This document shows, in pieces, positions 36,576-47,183 of a stretch of DNA of 64,000 nt; position 1 is the first letter of the stretch; each line of letters starts with the position of its first letter. The position numbers and the translations under genes were made by a program. The notes under the pieces were generated by a model. The model did not search any database. It saw nothing but the letters and a program-made list of their open reading frames with translations, and was not told where the DNA came from. Source of the stretch: Eutypella sp. D-1 (taxonomy: Eukaryota > Ascomycota > Sordariomycetes > Xylariales > Diatrypaceae); the NCBI GenBank assembly GCA_023313575.1, contig JAJTTP010000001.1, forward strand, positions 6,133,501-6,197,500, in the 5' to 3' direction.

Positions 36576-36924
36576 CGGAATGGAGGTCAGCCACACCAAG
36601 ACAGCCACACGAGTCTAAGCCACTAAGGCAGGATCGGTTGGATCGATATCGAGCGCTTCGAACCAGAGTCCATCGATCCAACAGTTAATAGTACATTTCC
36701 GCGTCAGGGACAAAGGACGCCTCAAGTATATAGCTACACTTATTACCTCTCTCCTAGATAGTCTTCCAAAAGCTTATCAGCTTGCAATACAACTTGGTTA
36801 CCTAAAGCACCCAACTCTTTAATATCACCAGACGTGACTACTTCATTGCTTAGATTCCCATAGCACTTCTGCTAGCATAGACCCTCGACTGGACTAATAG
36901 CTAAAGAATAAACCAGCCGTTATA
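36576..36924 (+). mobile_element. Partial solo LTR, chromovirus family A
   Basis: From gtcagccacacc at ~36576 to ccgttata at 36924 it follows the LTR at 12834-13265, sharing aggatcggtt, gatccaacag, agggacaaagga and ccctcgactggactaatag. The 5' end is unclear: nothing between 36380 and 36575 matches the usual TGTTATGACC start, so the copy is rearranged or divergent there. It is much less RIPed than its neighbours to the right. Confidence 0.65.
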
Positions 36925-37195
36925 AAACCGCCTTATTATAAGCTATGTAAAAAGGTTATAAGCTTATTATAAAGTTATTGCTTGCAGATAAGCGGTTAAT
37001 TATAAAGTTTGCTGATTTTAATAACGAAACACCTTTTTTTTAAGCTTTATATAAGTTTTATAATAAAGTTGTAAAACTATTGCTTTATACTGGTATTAAT
37101 ACCCTTTTATCGCATAATAACTTGTTTTATTTTTACGCGGCTTTAATCTTATTAAGGAGCGAATTAAAATTAATGTTACTTAATAGCTATACAGA

Positions 37196-37200
37196 CGAAT
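37196..37200. repeat. Left target-site duplication CGAAT of chromovirus 1
   Basis: The 5 bp before the LTR at 37201 read cgaat and match 44071-44075 exactly, which fixes both element ends. Confidence 0.9.
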
Positions 37201-37628
37201 TATAACGGCTGGTTTATTCTTAATTATTAGTCTAATTAAGGGGTTTATGTTAGCAGGAGTGCTAGGGGTTTTAAATAATAAGTAATTACGTTTAATAAAA
37301 AAAAAAAAGTGCTTTAAGTAATTAAGTTATATTATAAGCTAAGGAGTTTAAAAATTATTTTAAAAAAAGGTAATAAACGTAGCTATATATTATTTATATC
37401 CTTTATTCCTGATATTGGAATATATGGTTATTATTAAATCGTTAAAATCGTATTTAAATATAACGATTTAATATCGTTAAGATTATTACCGATTTAACCG
37501 ATCCTTTTTAGTTATATAGCGTATATGGCTTATTTTAATATAGTTATTTCTTTTTTTAAAACTTAAATTAAAGATCTTTTCTTATTATATTAGCCTTATT
37601 AAGCTTAATGGCCCGACCGGTTATAATA
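37201..37628 (-). repeat. 3' LTR of chromovirus 1 (428 bp)
   Basis: It reads tataacggctgg at its left and cccgaccggttataata at its right, the complement of TGTTATGACCGG...CAGCCGTCACA after RIP. It pairs with 43639-44070. Confidence 0.9.
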
Positions 37629-38309
37629 TAATCTCTCCTTTTTTAAGGTTTTGTCCTTAAAACCTGTTCCGTTTTTTTTACGTCCTTTAATAAATACTTT
37701 TTTTTCTTTTTCTTTTTACGTTCCTTTTTTATTATATCTGGTCGTATGTTTAAATATGTTAAACCTTTTATAAAAATAGCGTAACGCGATTTTTTTTAGC
37801 TACCGTGTTATCCGTTAATCTTTCCGATATAATTTTTTATTTTTATTATAAGCATTATTACTTTAAGTATAAGATTTCGAAATCGGATTTTTCTTATTAT
37901 TTTTTTTATATTTAAAAAAATTAGCCTCGGTGCGACGTTTTTAACCTTATTGCTAAGCAGCTTTTTAAAGTGTTTTTTTAACATCGTAAATTAAAAACGG
38001 AACTTAAAAAGGTTATAAAGGCTGAAAAACGTGCAAAAGCACGTACTTAACATATTTAAAAACAGAAAAGAATATGGTATAAAAAATGATAAAGGCGGTA
38101 TTTTATGGTATCGACAATTTGGAGGAATTGGAAAAATTGGAGAAAAAAAAGCGTTAAGCGGAAAATGCGCATTTTATAAGGTTTATTAAAACGTCGGTAA
38201 ATCTTAAGGTTGTTCCGGATTTTAATTAGTTTAAAATAAATGTATCAGGTAATTTTAATTAAGATATTATTTTTATTAACGTTTCCGTCGGCGTTAATAA
38301 AAAGTTTTT

Positions 38310-38465
38310 AAAAGGCGTTAAGTATTTATTAAATGGTTAACGGGTTTTTATATGTTTTCGGAATTATTATATCTTTTTTATTTAACCTTATATTTTATTC
38401 GTCCATCTTTTATTCGTACGTTTAAAAGTTTCTTTATTTCGTATTTATTTATTTTTATTTCGATA
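38310..38465 (-). pseudogene. Chromodomain remnant of chromovirus 1
   Basis: The minus-strand reading includes LLNVRIKDGRIKYKVK, then KRYNNSEN and KPVNHLINT. This matches the chromodomain pattern (vekIldsR...YlVKWkGY..sENTWEP..nL) with Trp codons turned into stops. It lies just after the integrase, as in chromoviruses. In family members the domain binds methylated histone H3. Confidence 0.75.
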
Positions 38466-39700
38466 TTATTTTATCCTATTTTTATAACGTTTATATTCGT
38501 TACGTCCTTAAATAAGGAAATATAAAAGATTAAATAGATTTTAATTTTTAATAATAGGTTCAGTTCGTAATTATTTTCTGATATTTTCTTAATAACTGGG
38601 TACGGTCCGATATATTTATAATCGAGTTTTTTATTGGGTCGTTTTATCGTAATGTTTTTTATGGCTAAATAAACCATATTTCCTTCCGAAAAGGTTGGTT
38701 TTTTTAACCTTTTTTAATTATAATATCTGTTTATTTATTAACGTATAAGTTTAAATTTTGCCTTTATTTTTTTATATAATTATTTAAGTTGTTCCGATAT
38801 TAATATAGCTTTAATATTATCTGGTCCTTTTTTATAAGCATCTCGGTAAACGTTTAAGGTAAATCCGAAATTAGCGTTAACAGGTGTTATCCGTATATTT
38901 TTATAATAAGTTATGTTATAAGCTAATTATGCGATAAGTAGCTATTTTACTTAGTTATTCTGTTCATAATTAATATATTATTAAAAGTAAGTTTTTAAGG
39001 TTTAATTAATTCGTTTTATTTATCCGTTTACTTAAGGTTTAAAAGCTGTTATAAACTTAAGGTTTAGTTTTAATTTTATTATAAAACTTTATTAAAATTT
39101 CGATATAAATGTCGTTTTTTTATCGGAAATAATTTCGAATATAAGGCCGTATATTGCTATAATATGTCGTAAAAAGATATATGCCATTTATTTTACGTCG
39201 GTGTTTTCGTTATATAAGATAAAATAAAAAAACTTTATAAATCGGTTAACGATTACGAATATACTATTATAACCGTTACATATTGCTAGATTTTTTAATA
39301 TCGGTAATTTAGTAATAAAGTCGAATATAATAGATTCTTATAGTCGTTTATTAACTGGTAATAGTTATAATTTTCCGTAAAGTTTATATCGTTTTGTTTT
39401 AATTTTTCCATATATATCATATCGTCGTCGTACTTATTATATTACTGATTTTATTTTATCGAATATATAGGTCCGCTATAATCGTTTAAAGATTTTGTAA
39501 TCTCCTCGGTGTCCGTATAAAAAATGTTCGTAAATCTTTTATACTAATTATTCTTATAGTTTTTATAATATTTATAACTTTTCTGTTTATTTTTTTATTA
39601 ATAATTCGTTATTATATTATTTAATTTGCTTATATAAATTATTTTACATAATTTTAATAGCAGCAATTTATTATTATTTTAAATGTCCTTTTAGCGTTTA
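38466..39700 (-). pseudogene. Integrase remnant of chromovirus 1
   Basis: The C-terminal part is an open 68-codon piece at 38677-38471 (DYKYIGPYPVIKKISENNY), the integrase C-terminal fold of gypsy elements. The catalytic core can be read at ~39340-38900 (DFITKLP ... VIVNRFIKF ... FEIISDKK ... TAFKP, canonical TAYHP), giving the D,D(35)E-type core with RIP changes. The HHCC zinc region should lie at ~39500-39700 but is poorly readable. Confidence 0.78.
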
Positions 39701-40199
39701 TTAAAATACCGCATATTTAATTAGTATGTACTTTTTTTCCATAGCAGGTTACTTATTAATAGCATTTGCCCGTCCGTTTTTTAATCCTTTCCTATGGATA
39801 ATAATGTAATCGAATTCCGTAAAGTATTTAACGTATCGTAACTATTTTCTGCTAAGGGCTTAAGTAATAAAAAAGTATGTAATATTTTTATAATCGGTAT
39901 AAACCTTAACTTAATGCATATTTTTTATAAAGTAATATCTAAATTTCTTAAATGCTTTAACGATAATAAGAAATTCCTTATCGTAAATTAAATAATTAAG
40001 TTCGGTTTTAATAAATTTATAAGAGTAAAATGCGATAGGGTATAGTTTTTTTTCTTTATTTCGTTATTTAATTTATATTCCGAAGGCGTAATCCAAGGCA
40101 TCGGTTTTTAATTTAACAGGTTTTTTAAAATCGTATATAATAAGTATTAATTCGTTAATAATAACGTTTTTTAACTTTTTAAAAGATTTGTTTATTTTA

Positions 40200-41040
40200 T
40201 TAATTTATATAAACCGTTTATTTTTCTTTATTAATTCCGTAAAAGGTGTTATAATATGTTTAAATTATCGTATAAACTTCCGATAATAATTTACTAAGCC
40301 GAGAAAGGCCTGTATTTCTTTTATACTAATGGGCACCTTTTAGTCCTTAATAGTTGCGATTTCTTTAAGGTTTATTTTAATATGTTCGGAGGTGATAATA
40401 TATCCGAGGAATTCCATTTCTTATATATGAAATACATTTTTTTCGGGTTTTATTAATAGGTTAACGTTTTATAATATTTATAATACTTTATATATATGTT
40501 TTTCGTGTTATTCTTTTAAATTTAAGTAAATAAGGATATTATTAAGATAATAAATAACAAAAATATTAAAATATTTTTATAAAACGTGGTTAATTATGCG
40601 TTAAAATAATGCTAATGCGTTAATTAATTTAAAAGGCATAATTAAATATTCGAATAAACCGTATTTCGTTTTAAAGGCTGTTTTTTATTTGTCTCCGGGT
40701 TTAATCCTAATATGGTAATACCTATTTTTAAGGTTTAAGGTAATAAACCATTTGGCTCCGTATAAACGGTCCTTTATTTTAGTGATAAATAATAACGGTA
40801 TTCGGTTTTTAACGGTGATTTTATTTAATTATCGATAATCGATTACTAATTATAACTTGCCGTTTTTTTAAGCATAAACATAATTAGGTATTTTATTAAT
40901 AACTTAAATCGTCGAATATATCCTTTTATTAATTTATCTTCGAGGTATTTTTATAATTCCTTAAATTCGATTTTGTTAAGGTTATAAATTTTATAAAATC
41001 GTAACGTTTTTCTTTTTATTAAAATAATCTCGTAATTTTA
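40200..41040 (-). pseudogene. Reverse transcriptase remnant of chromovirus 1
   Basis: The minus-strand reading contains LVIDYR, LNKITVKNRIPL, AKWFITLNLKNRYYHIRI and KYGLFEYLIMP (~40880-40630), then YLNNILIY at ~40556-40533, the catalytic YLDDILIY with both Asp changed to Asn by G-to-A. This is the best-preserved domain and sets the element as Ty3/gypsy. Confidence 0.85.
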
Positions 41041-41584
41041 TTTATTATATTATAATAATCCTTTTTTAAATTTTTCGCGAAACATTTTATCGTATTGGTG
41101 GTATTACGGTAGCATATTGCGCATTCGTAATAATATGGTCGTTTCCTTTTTTAAAATGCTGTTAAAAAGGCGGAATCGTTATCGAATAAAAGCAATAATT
41201 CGTTTAATCCTTTTTTTATATCCTTTTTCTTTAATTTGTTATGTTTTTTTTAATAAGGTTTTTATCGTATTTTTATGCCCGTACTTACTGTTTATTAAGT
41301 ATTAAGATTTTTTTTCTAAGTTATCGTCGGTTTTTAAAAAATAAGGGAATATTATTTAGCCAGTTTTCCAATTAATCGATAAATTATATTAATGCAGCTA
41401 TAGTTATTTAAGGATTATGTTATATCTTTTTAAAAGCATAATATTAAAAATAATGTCTTACTTTTATCCTTCGATATATATATCGAGTTAATTGGTTTCT
41501 TATAATATTTTTTTTTCGTCGTATTAAAAAATATAACTTTCGGCTTTTAATATGTTATAAAGGTATTATTTTTTTTTCCATGGT

Positions 41585-41670
41585 AATTATAACTTATTAT
41601 ATAGTTTTAAGGTTATATAATTATTTTCGGCTCCGTTATTTATTATAACGGTATACCAGTTATCCTTAAC
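41585..41670 (-). pseudogene. Aspartic protease active-site remnant of chromovirus 1
   Basis: The reading VIINNGAENNYI corresponds to the retroviral-type protease motif (D-[S/T/N]-G-A). The matching site in copy 2 (~50765-50790) still reads MDNGAD, so the first Asn here is a RIP change of Asp. Confidence 0.65.
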
Positions 41671-42699
41671 CTTTATTTATATTATGGTATGTCCGTATTA
41701 TTTTTAAGCTTTTAAAATGGCTTATAAATATCGTATTACGTTTTTAAGCCTTATGATACCGTTTTATAGCCTTAATATAAACGGCCTTATTTTTTTAAAT
41801 CCTCGCCGTAAATTTATACGGCGTTATACGGGTTATCGTGGCGTTTTTCCTTATTAGATTCTTTTTATATATACGGTTATTCTTTTACCGTTAATTTTTT
41901 ATAAAAATATTTAAGGCTAATCTTATTAAAGGTTATTCTTTTTAATAAGTTTTTATAAGTATATAGGTTAGCATTTAACAGCTTATTCTTTTAGCATCGG
42001 ATTTCGTGTTCCTGCCATTTAATCTTATTCCGGATCTTTATAGCTTTTAACGTTTAATATATACATTTATTATAATGGCATGCTTAATATCCTCCGGGGT
42101 AAAATATCCTTTTTAGCTACTTTTAATTATACGGTACGCGGTTAATATAGCGCATAATTTTTTTATACCATTATTAGTCGGTTTTGTCTTTTTTTTATTA
42201 CAAGAAATCGAATCTTTTTTTAACCATTCGTTTAATCCGGTTAGCGATACCGATTTTTCGTTCTTTATACCAATAGCACTTATATTTTCGGCAATTAACA
42301 GGGTGTTTTAAGAAATGCGGCGTCCGAGTTTGGATTTTTTAATTAATAAATTCGTTTTAATTATAAAGCTATTATAAATGGATTTTTAATCGTTATTTTT
42401 TAAGGCGTCGTTAAAATCGTTTAACGTAAATGTTATACATTTCTTATGGTTTATAATTTTATCGTTTTTTAAGCCAATTAATTAATTATTTTGGTTTTTT
42501 TCTTTTACGAAATAAGTTTTTGCGAAAGCTTTTTCTTTATCGTTATTAAGGTATTTGTTTTATTATTATTAACGTTATTACCTTATTACGGCTTAGGCTA
42601 ATCGTTTGGTTTCTTATAGTCTTTATTAATGGATATTACTATCCGAGTACATGCGGCGGATCATTCCGAGCGTTTTTTTACCGGTAAAAGGTTGCTTTT

Positions 42700-43400
42700 T
42701 CTCGGGTATAGGTTTCCAGCTTTTATTTTATTTAAGTCTTTTATATTCTTTTTTAAAATATCCTATTTTGTTATAATTATAGCATTTAATATATTATTTA
42801 CCCTATCGTATTATATTAAGCGATATAAGCCCTGGTGCTATCCCGTAAGATGTGTCGGTAAGCTTTTAATTTTAAATCTTATTATTTTAATATCTTTTAA
42901 ATCTTTTAAGTATATAATATCCTTTCTTTTCCTATCGTCGTTTAAATTGTTTATTATCGATTTTAATTACTAAAGCAGCAAATTTGTCGAAAGCATTTAA
43001 TCGATCTTATGTAATAATTTCGTTTTTAATTAAGTCCTTAAATTCTCGATAAAACGTATTAATAAAAAATTTATCGTCGATTTAATTTATTTTTACGGTA
43101 AACTGCTTAAATTACGCGGCGTACGTATAAACTGTTCCTTTTTATTTAAAACTTAAAAATTATTACGTAACGGCTCGGGCTTCGTCCGGGTTTCCGTAAT
43201 TAACTTTCACCTTTTTTACGAAATTCTTATACTTCTCGAAAAAGCGTTTAATTTCCGCAGTTCTTTTTTTTTGTTTTACTTTTACGAAAGCATTTAAAAT
43301 AGGTTTAAACCATTAAATTATCCTTTCGGTAAAACATAACGTAATATTAAGAATTTTATCAGCCTCCGTAATTATTATATAATATTATTAATATAAATAA
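42700..43400 (-). pseudogene. Gag remnant of chromovirus 1 with zinc knuckle
   Basis: The minus-strand reading at ~43150-42960 matches Retrotrans_gag: a YAAQFKQ-like segment, TTFYQGLK-like residues, then DAFDKFAALVIKIDN. A knuckle KCYNCNKIG(Y/H)F lies at ~42790-42755. The capsid-like part upstream (~43400-43200) is rich in Lys and Glu, as is usual. Stops interrupt it. Confidence 0.72.
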
Positions 43401-43638
43401 GCTGCAGCTATAATAAGAAAAGGTTATACGGGGGTAATGCCATTATAAGGTCCAGGTTTTTTAAGCTTAAATTTAACGGGTATAATTCCTTAAGTTACGG
43501 CTATAATTGCCGTTTACTCGATTCGTTCGATCCGCTTAAATAAAAAGTTAATAATCTGCTAAGGGTTTTAGCCTAAAGAAGATATGGTATAAGATATTGC
43601 TTAAAGTTAATAACATTATTAAATAAAAGCTTATAACG

Positions 43639-44070
43639 TATAACGGCTGGTCTATTCCTAACTATTAATCCAGTTAAAGGGTTTATATTAATAAAAATGC
43701 TAAAGGTTTTAAATAATAAATAATCACGTTTGGTAATAACAAAAAAAAAAGTGCTTTAAATAACTAAATTATATTATAAATTAAAAAGCTTAAAAACTAT
43801 TTAAAAAAAAGGTAATAAACGTAGCTATATATTATTTATATCCTTTATTCCTGACATTAAAATATATGGTTGCTATTAAATCGTTAGGATCGTATCCGAA
43901 TATAACGATCTAATATCGTTAAGATTATTACCGATCTAACCGATCTTTCCTAGTCATGTAGCGTATATGGCTTACTTTAATATAGCTATCTCTTTCTTTA
44001 GAATTTAAGTTAAGGATCTTTTCTTACTATGTTAGCCCCATTAGGCCCAACGGCCCGACCGGTTATAACA
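43639..44070 (-). repeat. 5' LTR of chromovirus 1 (432 bp)
   Basis: It is the partner of 37201-37628, with the same termini. It is less RIPed than the left LTR in the part near 43900-44070, where ccgatctaaccgatctttcc and cggcccgaccgg survive. Confidence 0.9.
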
Positions 44071-44075
44071 CGAAT
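44071..44075. repeat. Right target-site duplication CGAAT of chromovirus 1
   Basis: Identical to 37196-37200. Confidence 0.9.
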
Positions 44076-45000
44076 ATAATCTTTTTTCACTTTAAGACTT
44101 ATTTTATTACCATAAATAACAATATTAATTAATAAAGCCGAGGCTGTAATACTAATTTAAATGCAAAAAGAAAACGGGCATTTATTTTTTTAATAAGATT
44201 TCCTTTAAGCTTAAGGCGTAAAGATGTTTATTTAATACATTTTTACTACATATAACTTTAAAACTTTAGTAAAACGCTGACCTGGAATAATAATTATGCA
44301 CTTAATAATTTACACTCTTAAGTTTTTATTTTTTACCCATATAAAGCATTTATTAATAAATTATAATTAAGTTCGATTCTTATATATAATAAGGAATTAT
44401 TTAACCCAACAAGGCGTTTACTTTATGCAAGCATTGCATAAAACGAAAGTAATGTATATAAACGTTCGGAAGCCGAATAATTTATAAAACTAAAAAGATT
44501 ATCGCGTTATAATAATATATTTTTTAAAAAAAGAAAACACAGCCTGTATTAAAAATAATAAAGCGGTATAAAGTAATAAACCAACCTAAGTTTAATACTA
44601 ACAGCTAAACGAAATTTTTAACATAAGATTAAAGATTTAATACTTATTAAGGCTTTAATAAAAATAACCGCATAATAAACACCTTTTTTAAAAAATACTT
44701 AATCGTTACACTGCCGCTAAATATAAATAAGTAATAAGGCCGAAAGTTTATTAATAACTAAAGTAAATCCTTTCCATTTATTATGATCCAGTTTTAATTT
44801 TTATTAATATTATAGCCGATACGGTAAATTTGCATATAATTATATACAGGTTAATATAATAAAACAAAATGTTTATTTTTATAAAAGGTGTTGGTTAAAG
44901 CAAGCCTTTAAAAGAAATAACCTTAATATTAATAAAAACAAATTTAACACTGTTAAAAGATAAGCTTTAAAATACCGTATTATGATTAAACATTTATAAT
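44076..45000. other. RIPed sequence between chromovirus 1 and the NLR relic
   Basis: It is AT-rich with many stops in all frames. It may contain further WD40 repeats of the NLR relic, which continues in this direction on the minus strand, but I could not read any with confidence. Confidence 0.4.
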
Positions 45001-45007
45001 AACGCGC

Positions 45008-45615
45008 TTATATCGGCCGACTAAACCCGTACCGTCTTATCGTTTAACCCCGACATTACCAGCCTTGAGTCGGGCGAGAACGTTACCGACCTAACCCAGC
45101 CCTTATGGCCTTTAAGCGTTTATAAACAATTATCCCAGTTTGTTACTACTTTCGGCTTAAGCGATATTTAAAAAGGAATGTTATCTTAAAACGTCTTTTA
45201 TATAACGCTTTTTTCTGGCGCAAACGTTAATGCTAAGCAGTATATTTAAAGTGGCGCATTTTATATCGTTAAAATATTTGTAAAAATAAAGCGCATAATG
45301 TTATTAAAGAACATTTTTAACTGTTTATCGCCTCCGGGCTAAATTAAGTTAAAATATAAATAGTATATAATTATAATAAATAACGTATAATAAGATCGGC
45401 GTTTATAACATTTTTAACGCACGGTATAAAACCGGCTATTATTATAACTAGCTGGGTAACTAGCGTAGTAAAAAACTCAAACGCTCCTCCTTGATCACCC
45501 TTGCCCCTTTTAAAAAAAAGCTGGCACCGAGCTGGCCGCGGTCATAAAAGGATCGGGCGACGGTACGTAAAACCGTTAACTTGCCAGTACCAGCCATGCC
45601 GTTTAGTTAAAAAAT
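45008..45615 (-). pseudogene. NACHT-WD40 (NLR/STAND, HET-E-like) gene relic
   Basis: On the minus strand, LNGMAGTGKLT (~45606-45574) is the Walker A loop of a fungal NACHT domain. It continues in frame as TVARSFYDRGQLGASFF (to ~45515) and KEERLSFFTTLVTQL. At 45116-45008 a complete WD40 repeat reads LKGHKGWVRSVTFSPDSRL, then VMSGLNDKTVRV, with its closing Trp now TAG, and is preceded by NWDNCL, the usual lead-in to the first WD40. Only ~360 bp separate the two parts, so most of the NACHT domain is deleted. Intact relatives are cytosolic regulators of vegetative incompatibility and immunity-like cell death. This copy is truncated, RIPed and flanked by LTR elements on both sides. Confidence 0.8.
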
Positions 45616-45907
45616 ACCTTTATTTTAAACATTATCTACCCACTTATATATATTATAAAGCAGTTAAACGCGTATGTTTAAAAGGCAGGTCGTATTATGT
45701 TTTTCGTTATAAAAGTTAAAAGCCGTATTATTAATAATTAAAAGCTTATTAAGCACTGCCTTTTAAAGGTAAAATAATTAATTAATTAAATTATAATAAT
45801 AGTACGTTATCGAAATGGCTTTATCTTTTTTACTTACGCTTAAACGTTTATAAATTATTATCCGTAAGCGCTTAAACGCTTTTTCCTTTTTTTCGCCGTA
45901 AATAAGT

Positions 45908-46339
45908 TATGACGGATGGTTTATTCCTAACTATTAATCCAGTCAAGGGGTTTATGTTAATAAACGTGCTGGGGTTTTTAAGTAATAAGTAATTACGTTT
46001 AGTGATAATAAAAAGAAAGGTGCTTTAAGTAACCAAGTTATATTATAAACTAATAAGTTTAAAAATTATTTAAAAAAAAGGTAATAAATATAGCTATATA
46101 TTATTTATATCCTTTATTCTTAATATTAAAATATATAGCTGTTATTAAATCGTTAAAATCGTATCCGAGTATAACAATTTAACGTCGTTAAAATCGTTAC
46201 CGATCTAACCGATCCTTCCTGGTCGTGTAACGTATATAGCTTACTTTAATATAACTATCTCTTTCTCCAGAACTTAAGTTAGGGATTTTTTCTTATTATA
46301 TTAGCCCTATTAGGCCTAATGGCCCGACCGGTTATAATA
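45908..46339 (-). repeat. 3' LTR of chromovirus 2 (432 bp)
   Basis: It runs from tatgacggatgg to gcccgaccggttataata. It is similar along its whole length to 37201-37628 and 52775-53207. Confidence 0.88.
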
Positions 46340-47183
46340 CGATCTTTCCTTTTTTAAGGTTTTATTCTTAAAACTTATTCCGTTTTTTTTACGTTTTTTA
46401 ATAAGTTCTTCCTTTTTCTTTTCTTTTTATTTCCTTTTTTCATCATGTTTAGTTATATATTTAAACGTATTAAACCTTTTATAAAAATAACGTAACGCGA
46501 TTCTTTTTTAGTTACCGTGTTATCCGCTGATTTTTCCGACATAGCTCCTTATTCTTATTATAAGCGTTGCCATTTTAAGTATAAGGTTTCGGAATCGGAC
46601 TTTTTTCGTTATTTTTTTTATATTTAAAAAAACCAGCCTTGGTGTAACGTTTTTAGCCTTATTACCGAGCAACCTTTTAAGGTATTTTCTTAATATCGTA
46701 AATTGGAGGCGGAATTTAAAAAGGTTATAAAAGTTAAAGAATATGCGAAAACGTGTATTTAACGTATTTGGAAATAGAAGAAAATGTGGTATAAAAAAAT
46801 GATAAAAGCAGTATTTTATAATATCGATAATTTAAAGGAGTTAGAAAAATTAAAGGAAGAAAAGCGTTAGACGGAAAATACGCGTCTTATAAGGTTTATT
46901 AAAGCGTCGGTAAATCCTAAGGTTATTTCGGAGTTTAATTAATTTAAGATGGATATATCGGGTAATTTTAATTAGGATGCTATTTTTATTAACGTTTCCG
47001 TCGGCGTTAATGAAAATTTTTTAAAAAGCGTTAAGCGTTTATTAAATGGTTAACGGGTTTTTATATATTTTCGGAATTATTATATCTTTTTTATTTAATT
47101 TTATATTCTATTCGTCCATCCTTTATTTATACGTTTAAAATTTTCTTTACTTCGTATTTATTTGCTTTTATTTCGATATCGTC

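Larger units (their letters stand above)
37201..44070 (-). mobile_element. Ty3/gypsy chromovirus, copy 1, RIP-degraded but structurally complete
   Basis: It is 6870 bp long, with LTRs at 37201-37628 and 43639-44070 and a perfect CGAAT duplication outside. On the minus strand the order is gag with zinc knuckle, protease, RT/RNase H, integrase and chromodomain, which is the chromovirus layout. Chromodomains in this group target integration to heterochromatin in known members, in keeping with this location. Every coding domain is cut by TAA/TAG stops. Confidence 0.92.

Noticed and set aside
42629..42973. 114-codon plus-strand open frame inside chromovirus 1
   Set aside because: It is antisense to the gag/knuckle region and has no family match; chance opening in AT-rich DNA.
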